Assembly (NCBI RefSeq): GCF_000018865.1
Contig: NC_010175.1
Location: 4,278,001-4,342,000 of the forward strand
Source: Chloroflexus aurantiacus J-10-fl
GTDB taxonomy: Bacteria; Chloroflexota; Chloroflexia; Chloroflexales; Chloroflexaceae
Length of the DNA stretch: 64,000 bases
Direction of reading: 5' to 3'
Shown here: piece by piece, positions 55,847 to 64,000 of the stretch
Layout: each line of letters opens with the position of its first letter
How positions within the stretch are numbered: position 1 is the stretch's first letter
Translations under genes and position numbers: made by a program
Notes under the pieces: model-generated
Database searches by the model: none
What the model saw: the letters and a program-made list of their open reading frames with translations, nothing else
Told to the model about the DNA's origin: nothing

Positions 55847-58033
55847 ATGACTGACTCTGCGCATATGGCGGCTGATTCTACTCATCGCACGCTTCCGTTA
55901 GGCGATCTGCTGGCATTTGGCGATGCGTTACGTGCCGACGATACGCCCGAAAGCCTGCTGGCTGAGGTTGTCGAGACCTTACGCCGGATCGTCGGTAGTC
56001 CGGCAGTCTATGCCCGCTTACGCGACCTCGACAGTGATACGCTCTACGCAGTAGCCTTTGCCGGTGTTGATGCACCACTGGTCGAACGTTTACGGGCCAC
56101 ACCGATTGGGCCGGCAATCTACCAGCCACTCCTGCGCCCGGAATACCGACAGAGTAGTTCATACCTGATCCCGGCAGCAGTGCTCCCCCCCGATGTGCCG
56201 GATACCGAAGCGATTATTCCGGCCTCGGCACTGTTAACGCCGTTGCGCGGGCGGGGAGACCGCTTGATCGGCGTCATTGTGCTGGCATGGCCCGATCAAC
56301 CCGACCTGGTCACTGTGCGTATGGTCGAAGCGATTGCCCGTCAGGCGGCGCTGGCAGTCGAAAATGTTCGCCTGGCCGAACGGAGCGCCCGCTTGCTGGC
56401 GAAAGAGCAACTGCTGGCTGAACTGGGGCGTGCGGTTGGGGCAACGCTTGATTTGGATACTATTTTGCATCAGACGATTGATCGGCTGGCTGCTGCATTC
56501 GGTAGTGGCCTGGTCGCACTGCTCGATAATCAAGAGACATTAATGGTCGTGGCAGCGGCACCGCCGCTCGACACATTGATCGGCAGGCAATTGCCGTTAC
56601 TCTCTGGATCGCTGGCCTGGGTAGTGCAGAGCGGTCAGCCTTTTGTGGTAGACGATTGTCGGTTGCATGCCCCGGATATGGCTCTGTTCGGCCCCGACAT
56701 CGCGTCGTGTATCATCGCCCCGTTGCGGAGTGGTGGTCGGGTGATCGGGATGCTGAGTGTAGTTAGCCGGCAGGCCGGCGTGTTCAGCGACGAAGATGTT
56801 GATCTGCTGGAGGCAATTGCCGCACAGGTGAGTGGGCCGGTCGTCAGCGCACGCCTCTACGCCGAGTCGCAACGACTGGCAGCGCAGGTGCAGAGGCGTG
56901 CCGATCAGCTCGCTGTGCTCAACTCGATTGCCCGCATCGTCACCGCAACGCTCGATCTGCGCGAGTCGCTGCCACTGGCAACAGAGCAGATACAGCGCGG
57001 TTTTGGTTATCCGCAGGTTGACCTCTTCCTGCTCGAAGAAGAGGCCAATGAGCTGATCCTGGTCGCATCCGCCGGTCGTTATGCACCAGAGCGAGTTGGC
57101 TATCGCCAACACATCAATCTGGGACTGGTCGGACGTGCAGCGCGGAGTGGTCGGATTGTGCGCGCCGAGGATGTCGCGGCAGAAGCAGATTATCTCGGTC
57201 TCAGCGAGCGGCTCGATATTCGTTCAGAGCTGTGTGTACCGCTGATCTCCAATGGCAAGACGCTGGGAGTGCTCAATATTGAATCGCCCGAACGAGCCGG
57301 CCTGACCGAAGAGGATGCAGCGGTACTGGAGACCGTCGCCGATATGCTGGCCGGTGCCGTAGAGAATGGGCGCCTCTACCAGCGGGCGCAGCAGGCTGCT
57401 GCCCTGGAAGAACGCAATCGCCTCGCCCGTGAATTACACGACAGCGTTAGTCAGCAGCTCTTCAGTATGACCCTGACCGCACAGGCCGCCCGATCACAGT
57501 TCGAGCGGAACCCGGCTCGCGTCCCGGCCCTGCTCGACCGGCTACACGAGACGGCAACTGCGGCGCTGGCCGAAATGCGTGCCCTAATCTTTCAGTTACG
57601 TCCGCCGGCACTGCGCGACCAGGGACTCGTCGCTGCTATTCAGCAACACGCCCAACATCTGGCCCATCGTGAAGGATTGCGGATAGAATTAAATGTAATC
57701 GGTGATGAGCGCCACGCGCGCGGCATCGAGCAACCCCTCTTTCGGATTGTTCAGGAGGCGCTCAATAACATTGTGAAGCATGCAGCCGCCCGCAATGTGC
57801 ACGAATTCAATGCCGATCAGGTTGCGATTCGGGTCATTGACGATGGCAAAGGTTTCGATCCGGCGGCTCGCCCCTCTGGCGAAGGCCGACACCTCGGCTT
57901 ACTCAGCATGCGCGAACGCGCAGCAGAATTGGGCGGTTCGTTCAACGTCCATTCTCGTCCTGGGGCCGGTGCCGAGGTTGAGGTTGTCGTGCCACTACGT
58001 GGTCGTCATGGCAATCTTGAACGACCTGAGTAA
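55847..58033 (+). CDS. GAF-domain sensor histidine kinase, NarL/HisKA_3 type
   Basis: ATG 55847 is preferred with GAGGT just upstream. The 728-residue protein has no membrane segment and three GAF domains in series (roughly residues 15-165, 185-345 and 360-520), then HisKA_3 with RNRLARELHDSVSQQLFSM (phospho-acceptor His) and a HATPase with IDDGKGFDP and GLLSMRERA. It is a soluble sensor; the ligand is unknown. It precedes the response regulator on the same strand by 80 bp. Confidence 0.92.
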   Translation: MTDSAHMAADSTHRTLPLGDLLAFGDALRADDTPESLLAEVVETLRRIVGSPAVYARLRDLDSDTLYAVAFAGVDAPLVERLRATPIGPAIYQPLLRPEYRQSSSYLIPAAVLPPDVPDTEAIIPASALLTPLRGRGDRLIGVIVLAWPDQPDLVTVRMVEAIARQAALAVENVRLAERSARLLAKEQLLAELGRAVGATLDLDTILHQTIDRLAAAFGSGLVALLDNQETLMVVAAAPPLDTLIGRQLPLLSGSLAWVVQSGQPFVVDDCRLHAPDMALFGPDIASCIIAPLRSGGRVIGMLSVVSRQAGVFSDEDVDLLEAIAAQVSGPVVSARLYAESQRLAAQVQRRADQLAVLNSIARIVTATLDLRESLPLATEQIQRGFGYPQVDLFLLEEEANELILVASAGRYAPERVGYRQHINLGLVGRAARSGRIVRAEDVAAEADYLGLSERLDIRSELCVPLISNGKTLGVLNIESPERAGLTEEDAAVLETVADMLAGAVENGRLYQRAQQAAALEERNRLARELHDSVSQQLFSMTLTAQAARSQFERNPARVPALLDRLHETATAALAEMRALIFQLRPPALRDQGLVAAIQQHAQHLAHREGLRIELNVIGDERHARGIEQPLFRIVQEALNNIVKHAAARNVHEFNADQVAIRVIDDGKGFDPAARPSGEGRHLGLLSMRERAAELGGSFNVHSRPGAGAEVEVVVPLRGRHGNLERPE

Positions 58034-58112
58034 CATGAGATGCGAGACAGGTAATACCAGTTGCTTGACATAATCAGCGACGTGGGAAGGGTAGCAAGAA
58101 GGGGGTAGGTGG

Positions 58113-58769
58113 ATGGAACAGATTACGGTGCTGCTCATTGATGACCATCGCGTCGTGCGCCAGGGGTTGCGCGATTTTCTCGAATTACAACCCGATATCG
58201 AGGTAGTCGGAGAAGCGGGTAGTGGTGCCGAAGGTGTGGAACTGGCCCGTGAATTGCTGCCCGATGTGGTCTTGATGGATCTCGTCATGCCCGGTATTGA
58301 TGGGGTCGAAACCACACGCCGCTTGAAAGCGGTTAGCCCCTCGTCACAGGTAATTGTCCTGACCAGTTTTGCCGACGACGACAAGGTCTTTCCTGCTATC
58401 AAAGCCGGCGCAATCTCATACCTGCTCAAAGACATCTCGCCCGAAGATCTGGCCCACGCGATCCGGGCGGCGTGTCGCGGTGAAGCCGTTCTTCATCCCG
58501 ATGTGGCGGCCAAATTGATGCAGGAGTTCAATACGCCGCGCCCAAACGAAGCACCGGTCGAGCAGCTCACCCCGCGTGAGATGGATGTGCTGCGGCTGGT
58601 CGCGAAGGGTATGTCGAACAAGGAGATCGCCGAGACATTGATCGTCTCGGAAAAGACGGTCAAAACCCATATCAGCAATATTCTTTCAAAGCTACACCTG
58701 GCCGACCGTACCCAGGTAGCGATCTACGCCCTCCGCAAGCGGCTTGTCCCAATCGATGAGGAAGAATAA
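58113..58769 (+). CDS. NarL/FixJ-type response regulator
   Basis: The 218-residue protein has a receiver domain (acidic DD at 10-11, phospho-acceptor Asp56 in VLMDLVMPG, Lys in LLKDIS near 108) and a LuxR-type helix-turn-helix (LTPREMDVLRLVAKGMSNKEIAETL, split here only for length) near residues 150-210. It is the partner of the GAF kinase upstream. The stop overlaps the ATG of the next gene by one base. Confidence 0.94.
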   Translation: MEQITVLLIDDHRVVRQGLRDFLELQPDIEVVGEAGSGAEGVELARELLPDVVLMDLVMPGIDGVETTRRLKAVSPSSQVIVLTSFADDDKVFPAIKAGAISYLLKDISPEDLAHAIRAACRGEAVLHPDVAAKLMQEFNTPRPNEAPVEQLTPREMDVLRLVAKGMSNKEIAETLIVSEKTVKTHISNILSKLHLADRTQVAIYALRKRLVPIDEEE

Positions 58770-59536
58770 TGACAGCACGGGTTGTATTACTGGGTACCGG
58801 AACAGGTTTGCCCGATCCTGATCGAGCGTATACGCATCTGGTCTGGGATGGGCCGGGTGGGCCATTCCTGGTTGATGTCGGTGGTGAGAGCTACCGTCGC
58901 ATGCTGGCGGCCGGTATCGATCCACAGAGGCTCACCGGCGTTCTCCTGACCCACAGCCACTGTGATCACATTAACGGCTTACCGGCGCTCCTCTTCAGCC
59001 TCCGTCTGGGTGGGCGTACCGAACCGTTACCGATCTACAGCTTACCGGCAACCATCGAACTGACCGCCGCGTTCCTGGCCGCAGCGGGTCTGGAAGATTG
59101 TGCCACACCGGTCATCTGGCAACCAGTTACCCCCGGCGAACCCCTACAGCTTCGTGATGGCCTGGTCATCACGACGGCAATAACCGCGCACAGCCGACCC
59201 TGTCTTGCTCTGCGCTTTGCAGCTCCGAACGTGCCGGCAGTGTGCTATTCCTCTGATACTGAACCGTGTCCGGCAGTCGTCGATCTGGCTACCGGCGCAC
59301 AGATATTGATCCACGAAGCGACCACTGCTGAACCATTTGCCGGCCATACCACCCCGCGTCAGGCCGGTGCCGTGGCCGCTGCTGCCGGTGTGCGTCGGCT
59401 TATCCTGGTACATTTCAGTCCACGCTGGACAATGCCGGTTGATCAGGCGTTGGCCGAAATTGCCGTCGGCGGTTTTCATGGTGACGCAGCAGTAGGGGTT
59501 GATCTACAAGAGCTAACCCTGCTTCCAGAGAGGTAG
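58769..59536 (+). CDS. metallo-beta-lactamase-fold hydrolase (RNase Z-like)
   Basis: The 255-residue protein starts with VLLGTGTGLPDP and has the HxHxDH zinc motif LLTHSHCDHINGLPALL, later YSSDTEPC and a final His in VHFSPRW. This layout is that of RNase-Z/arylsulfatase-like MBL enzymes; the flexible arm of true RNase Z is not seen, so tRNA processing is not assumed. It overlaps the response regulator by one base and is translated from the same mRNA. Confidence 0.88.
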   Translation: MTARVVLLGTGTGLPDPDRAYTHLVWDGPGGPFLVDVGGESYRRMLAAGIDPQRLTGVLLTHSHCDHINGLPALLFSLRLGGRTEPLPIYSLPATIELTAAFLAAAGLEDCATPVIWQPVTPGEPLQLRDGLVITTAITAHSRPCLALRFAAPNVPAVCYSSDTEPCPAVVDLATGAQILIHEATTAEPFAGHTTPRQAGAVAAAAGVRRLILVHFSPRWTMPVDQALAEIAVGGFHGDAAVGVDLQELTLLPER

Positions 59537-59842
59537 ACTGTCGAACTACATCCACATCCCGCGAACGGTTAACTGCGCCTGGTGTCATCCGGCGTACAAA
59601 CGCCATCAGGTTGGAGTGTTTGGTAACTCTGCGGCAATTGCCATTGCCATGTTACCTTGAAGCGCGGAAGGTATGCTCCCGCGCTTCCTGTACTCCGTTC
59701 CGCCCGAATGTGACACTCATAGCAAATCTGATCGCGTAGAAGTGATGACACAGGGCCAGCGCTGCTCTACCCCCTGGGAACGCGCGCCTCCGGCTCGCCC
59801 GATACCTGGCACACCGCGTGTTCTTTACCCACACTGAATTGT
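59537..59842. other. intergenic with a GC-rich hairpin
   Basis: GAAGCGCGG and CCGCGCTTC (59659-59687) form a perfect 9-bp stem around 11 bases, without a T-run. No gene is supported. Confidence 0.5.
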
Positions 59843-60055
59843 TCACACCCGATCCCAGGTCATTTTTGATATGAAGCATCGGTCTTGCCTCACCACAGGT
59901 CCGAGCAGCGCGAGCACAGATTTCACGGCATGTTCGACAGCTAGCTGGCTGTTATCCAGCGCAGAGCGCCAGCGTTGCAACACAACGTCCTGACGGGCTT
60001 CTTCCAGAAAACCCTCGGCCAGCCGCAAACGGTAGATCGCTTCTCGATCCTTCAC
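59843..60055 (-). pseudogene. truncated HEPN-domain protein
   Basis: The GTG start at 60055 overlaps the MNT stop (GTGA) and follows GGGAGG. The 70-residue product has the HEPN start (EAIYRLRLAEGFLEEARQD; NSQLAVEHAVKSVLALLGPV) but ends early in unrelated residues, about half the usual length. The toxin half is therefore probably inactive. Confidence 0.7.
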
Positions 60056-60531
60056 GCAAATCCCTCCCACGTCGATGGCCAGGTGGAAAATGGTGCATCC
60101 CAAACCAGGTCGTGACCTTTCAGACAGCGTTGGAGATGATAGTGCTCAATTTGCCGACGAATCCACTCCAGGCGAGGAGTAATGTATCCTTGCGGATCGA
60201 ATAGCACCACACCATCCAAAGCAATATCCAGGTAGAGCGATGGCAGGCGAGATTCGAACTCCTGTGGGGTTTTTGCCAGCAAACTGGTCTGCCCTCGCCA
60301 GGCATCCGGGAGCATCTTCTTGAGGAAGAAATGACGAGCCAGCGCCCGTTCAGGCAGATCATGGGCAATCACCAGCAGGTCCCAATCGCTTTCCGGACTC
60401 GACTCACCACGGGCGCGAGAGCCGAAGAGAACGACAGACAACAGTCCAGGACCTAACCCCTGATGCAGGGATTCCACCACCGGCGATAACGTCAATTTGA
60501 GCTGATCATTTCGGCCTTGAGATATGTTCAT
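60052..60531 (-). CDS. MNT-type nucleotidyltransferase, second locus
   Basis: The 159-residue protein has the motif VVLFGSRARGESSPESDWDL with the GSxxxG and DxD residues (DWDL). It is intact and is followed by the truncated HEPN gene with a GTGA overlap. Gene order is MNT then HEPN, opposite to the 53-kb pair. Confidence 0.83.
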   Translation of the reverse strand: MNISQGRNDQLKLTLSPVVESLHQGLGPGLLSVVLFGSRARGESSPESDWDLLVIAHDLPERALARHFFLKKMLPDAWRGQTSLLAKTPQEFESRLPSLYLDIALDGVVLFDPQGYITPRLEWIRRQIEHYHLQRCLKGHDLVWDAPFSTWPSTWEGFA

Positions 60532-60634
60532 CTGTACACGTGCTCATCTAAGGCAATGATACTGCTACTTTTGGTGGCACTTTGCGGTTGGTTGCCGGTA
60601 ATCTGTAAAATTCAGCGCCGTTCCTATCTGCTAA

Positions 60635-60847
<213 letters not shown>

Positions 60848-60904
60848 TCATGTTCAAACTCAGTGCAATGTAGTATACTCTCATATCGTATCACAAGTGA
60901 GCCT

Positions 60905-61800
60905 ATGGAATGTCCGATTGATGACCTGTTCGATGAGGAATGGAGTGACCAGTGGGTGATGGCGTATTTCCATCCCACCGGCTTGTCATGTCCAGGCTGT
61001 CGGCGCGGCATCGATGCGGCACGTTGCTTTCGGCGCACCCATCGGAGTAGGGCGACGGTCTCTCGCTTTCGTCAGTGTCACGGTGTGTACAACGTCTCCA
61101 CGGGAATCATCGTTCAGGGGAAACAGCTTCGTCCGGCGCAGGTGATTCTGCTCGTGCGAGGGGTATGCAACGGAGAGCCGTCGACGGTGCCGGCAACGGA
61201 CGTGGGGATCAGCCGCACGACGGTCCACACCCTCCGGCGGGCGGTGCAGCACACCGCCTGGCAACGGCAACCGGATACCCCGCTGGACGATCAGGACACT
61301 GAAACCGATGAGCTGTTCCAGCATGCGGGGGAAACAAGGAACGAAGCCCCCCGATCCAACCGATCCCCCGCGACGGCGGGTCAACCGGCGGCGGGGGCAC
61401 GGCACAGACGAACACGACCGTCCGCCGATGGTGGGCACGGTGGGCAGGACGAGCGGGCAGGTACGGCTCCGGGTGGTGCAGCGCACCAGCCGCGCTATCC
61501 TGGTAGCGCACGTCACTCGTTGTACCGGTGCGCAGGCGGTGGTCTGTACCGATGACTGGCGAGGCGATGCGCAGCTTGCGGGGTGCATCACGCCGTTGAC
61601 CACGGCTACCGGATGTGGGCACGCGATGCAGATGGTGATGGAACACGCGAGGTGTACGTAACCACCTGCGAGTGACGGTGGGCAATGGTGCGCACGTTCC
61701 TCCGCCCGTTTCGAGGTGTACATAAAAAGCACGTAGCCACGCATGTGGCAATATGCGAGGTTCGTAGCAACGAGCAACGAAGGTTCATCGCTCAGTTGGT
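60905..61800 (+). pseudogene. IS1595-family (ISXO2-like) transposase, broken
   Basis: The first frame (60905) encodes a zinc-ribbon N-terminus (LSCPGCRRGID), a helix-turn-helix (VGISRTTVHTLRRAVQ) and the start of the DDE domain (ETDELFQHAGE). The frame then shifts near 61335 to PPDPTDPPRRRVNRRRGHGT and SGQVRLRVV, and again near 61650 to RTFLRPFRGVHKKHVATHVA and ICEVRSNEQRRFIAQLV, where the IS5-like element cuts it. At least two frameshifts and one insertion make it non-functional. Confidence 0.75.
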
Positions 61801-61802
61801 TA

Positions 61803-62534
61803 GAGCCTGTTATGGACTTTTCGGTTCTGCTCGTATATCATGGCGCTATGACACGAACAGCCTATCTCAGTGATGGTTCTGATGAAGAGTGGGCGTTCGT
61901 CGCGCCCTCGGTGACGCTGATGGACGAAGCAGCGCCGCAGCGGAACTACCCCCTGCGCGATGTCGCCAACGGGCTGCGCTCCATGCTGCGCACGGGTGCA
62001 CCGTGGCGGATGCTGCCCACCGACGTGCCGCCGGGCCCGTGGTGGATCACCAGACCCAGCGCTGGCTGAAAGCGGGCGTGGTTGCGCAGATGGTGCATGA
62101 CGTGCGGATGCTGGTGCGTGACATCGGGGCACCTGTTGGCAGTAGTGGTCACCCCGGCCAACGACCACGATCGGGCACAGGTGGCGGCGCTGGCGCAGCG
62201 CATGTACATGTAGGAGATACCTGGTGACACGGTGACACGGTAGCGGTGGCCGTCGGTGACCAGGGGTACACCGGTGCGCAACCGGCAGCCGAGGCCGCCG
62301 CCCACGGCAGTCGCGTGGCGGTGGTCACGCTGCTGACCGCCACACGAGGCGTTGTCGTGCTGCCGTGGCGCTGGGTGGTCGAGCGCAGGTTCGCCTGGAT
62401 GACGCGCTTCCGTCGCCTGGTGCGTGACGACGACCGTGTGGCGGCGACGCTGGCCGGCTTGCATGTCGTTGCCGTTGCCATCGTGGTGGCCCATCGGTTT
62501 GTCTCGCTCATGGTTCAACATTCATAACAGGCTC
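61803..62534 (+). mobile_element. IS5-family element, internally deleted
   Basis: Ends GAGCCTGTTATG and CATAACAGGCTC are perfect inverted repeats flanked by TA on both sides (61801-61802, 62535-62536). The 732 bp are shorter than a usual IS5 element. Confidence 0.8.
61848..62527 (+). pseudogene. IS5-family transposase, deleted
   Basis: The N-terminal frame (LSDGSDEEWAFVAPSV; RSMLRTGAPWRMLP) and C-terminal frame (GDQGYTGAQPAAEAA; RWVVERRFAWMTRFRRL, which carries the last acidic residue) flank a middle part in mixed frames (QRWLKAGVVAQMVHDVRML; VTPANDHDRAQVAALAQ in another frame). The segment with the first catalytic Asp is missing, so it is defective. Confidence 0.8.
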
Positions 62535-62652
62535 TAGGCTGCACTACTTTTGAACATGAGCCTCAAAGTTATTACCGTTAGTCAATGAGCGTTCAATTGT
62601 TGAAAGATCAAGGAAAAAACTGTAGCTCCAGCCCATCTTTCACCGCAGCCAT

Positions 62653-62681
62653 TTGCGCGATCTACGAGAACATGGTATCAT
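62653..62681 (+). promoter_or_regulatory. possible promoter for the ABC binding protein gene
   Basis: TTGCGC, 17 bp, TATCAT; it would give a leader of about 140 bases. No other feature is seen in 62563-62827. Confidence 0.4.
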
Positions 62682-62827
62682 TCTCGCAATCCGAGCGACA
62701 TGAAGTCAATGCTGTGCGATGGGGCCGCAGGCAGTGGATCGCCTTATTTCAATGGGACCGCACGGTTTGCAGCACCGGAAGGTCCGGTGTATTCGCGTAA
62801 CCGTATTCAGATGATACAGGAGAGGAC

Positions 62828-63997
62828 ATGCGCAAACACATTACTCTGGTTCTGGCAGGTTTACTCAGCCTGGTGCTGGCCGCCTGTGGTGGTCAGGCCC
62901 AACAGGCACCTACAACAGCGCCGGCTCAGCCGGCAACCTCGGCACCAGAACAGCCGACCGCAGCGCCGGCTCAGCCGGCCCCGACTGCTGCACCGGCTGC
63001 AACTTCAGCTCCGGCAGGTGGCACCACCAATCAGCCGGCTGCCGGTGGTCAGATTGAACGAATTCTCAGCCGTGGCACGCTGATCTGTGGTGTCAACAAT
63101 AACCCACTGCCCGGTTTCGCATCGGTCGACTCGGCTGGTGTCTACCGCGGCTTTGACATCGATTTCTGCCGTGCTGTCGCTGCTGCCCTCTTCGACGATC
63201 CGACGAAGGTTGAGTTCCGTCCATTGAGTGCGCAGGAGCGCTTCACTGCATTGCAGAGCGGTGAGATTGATGTTCTCATCCGCAATAGCACCTGGACCCT
63301 GGGCCGTGATGGAACGCTCGGTCTGGACTGGGCACCGACCACCTTCTACGACGGTCAGGGGATGATGGTACGCAAGGACAGTGGTATCGAGACGCTTGAA
63401 GACATGGATGGCGCAACCATCTGTGTGCAGACCGGTAGCACCACTGAGTTGAACCTGGCCGACCAGTTCCGTGCCCGTGGTCTGACCTTCACGCCGGTGG
63501 TCTTCCCCGATGGCGACGCGACACGCGCTGCGTATGATGCCGGCCAGTGTGACGGCTTTACGACTGACAAGTCGGGTCTCATCTCCAGCCTGACCCTGCT
63601 GACGAATCCGGCCGATCACAAGATTCTTGACGTGACGATGTCGAAGGAGCCGCTTGGCCCGGCAGTGCGCCAGGGTGATCCGCAGTGGTTCGATGCGGTG
63701 CGCTGGATCGTCTTCGCCACCTTCCAGGCTGAAGAGTACGGCATTACGTCGCAGAATCTCGATCAATTCCTTGGCAGCGATGTGCCGGAGATTCGCCGCT
63801 TCCTCGGTATCGAAGGTGAGCTGGGTGCCGGTATCGGTCTGCCCAACGATTTTGCCGCTCGTGTGGTACGCCACGTCGGGAACTATGCTGAGATTTACAA
63901 CCGTAATCTCGGCCCCGACACGCCATTCAATCTGCCCCGTGGCCTGAATGCGTTGTACACCGAGGGTGGTCTGCTCTACTCTCCGCCCTTCCGCTAA
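62828..63997 (+). CDS. amino-acid ABC transporter substrate-binding lipoprotein (AapJ-like)
   Basis: ATG 62828 follows AGGAGAGG. The 389-residue protein has a lipoprotein signal (LLSLVLAACGG, Cys at about residue 20), a Pro/Ala/Thr-rich linker of about 50 residues, then a periplasmic-binding domain with GTLICGVNNNPLPGF, YRGFDIDFCRAVAAALF and GPAVRQGDPQWFDAVRW, characteristic of AapJ-type general L-amino-acid binding proteins. Permease and ATPase genes would be expected to the right, beyond the window edge. Confidence 0.93.
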   Translation: MRKHITLVLAGLLSLVLAACGGQAQQAPTTAPAQPATSAPEQPTAAPAQPAPTAAPAATSAPAGGTTNQPAAGGQIERILSRGTLICGVNNNPLPGFASVDSAGVYRGFDIDFCRAVAAALFDDPTKVEFRPLSAQERFTALQSGEIDVLIRNSTWTLGRDGTLGLDWAPTTFYDGQGMMVRKDSGIETLEDMDGATICVQTGSTTELNLADQFRARGLTFTPVVFPDGDATRAAYDAGQCDGFTTDKSGLISSLTLLTNPADHKILDVTMSKEPLGPAVRQGDPQWFDAVRWIVFATFQAEEYGITSQNLDQFLGSDVPEIRRFLGIEGELGAGIGLPNDFAARVVRHVGNYAEIYNRNLGPDTPFNLPRGLNALYTEGGLLYSPPFR

Positions 63998-64000
63998 GCA

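Overview
The window looks like part of the chromosome of a Chloroflexus-like filamentous phototroph (phylum Chloroflexota). This is an inference from the style of the genes: moderately GC-rich coding, Bat/VWA stress operons, an NrfD-type molybdoenzyme, a FadN-type beta-oxidation pair, abundant MITE-like and palindromic repeats, and GAF/NarL signalling. No photosynthesis gene, rRNA, tRNA or CRISPR array was seen, so the genus is not proven.

Left part (1-30 kb): an STAS-domain tail; two overlapping dehydrogenases; a four-gene DUF58/BatA/VWA operon; a serine beta-lactamase-like hydrolase; a 33-residue membrane peptide; a DCC thiol protein; a frameshifted Uma2 gene; a sugar-phosphate group (glk, rpe, rpiA) beside a Nudix-winged-helix regulator with a perfect 23-bp operator; an M61 peptidase; and a molybdoenzyme operon (fused four-cluster ferredoxin/NrfD anchor, Mo-bisMGD subunit without a Tat signal, TorD chaperone) preceded by a 29-bp palindrome. 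LysR, DUF427, DprA and Nudix genes follow.

Middle (30.4-46.1 kb, all minus strand apart from one inserted IS4 element): a polymorphic Rhs toxin island. A giant secreted Rhs/YD-repeat protein (39359-45971) has a consensus promoter, signal peptide, Pro-rich neck, CBM60-like insert, core and toxin tip, followed by its probable immunity gene. Its neck is encoded by a run of 15 C that puts the signal peptide out of frame with the body; 14 C would restore it, which suggests phase variation. Downstream lies an archive of promoterless Rhs 3' ends, most with their own immunity genes: two Zn/HNH-like nucleases, an ADP-ribosyltransferase-like tip, a colicin-D-like tRNase tail with an ImmD-like gene, and decayed remnants. 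Long stretches of shared linker sequence would allow tip exchange by recombination.

Right part (46-64 kb): thiolase plus FadN-like beta-oxidation genes, a divergent Rrf2 regulator with a good promoter and a possible operator, one MITE nested in another, a TlpA-DUF2085 operon, an intact HEPN-MNT pair, an HD protein with scpA, a GAF histidine kinase with its NarL-type response regulator and a metallo-beta-lactamase-fold hydrolase, a second MNT-HEPN pair with truncated HEPN, a HEPN remnant next to an IS1595-like element that itself carries an IS5-like element, and an amino-acid ABC binding lipoprotein at the right edge.
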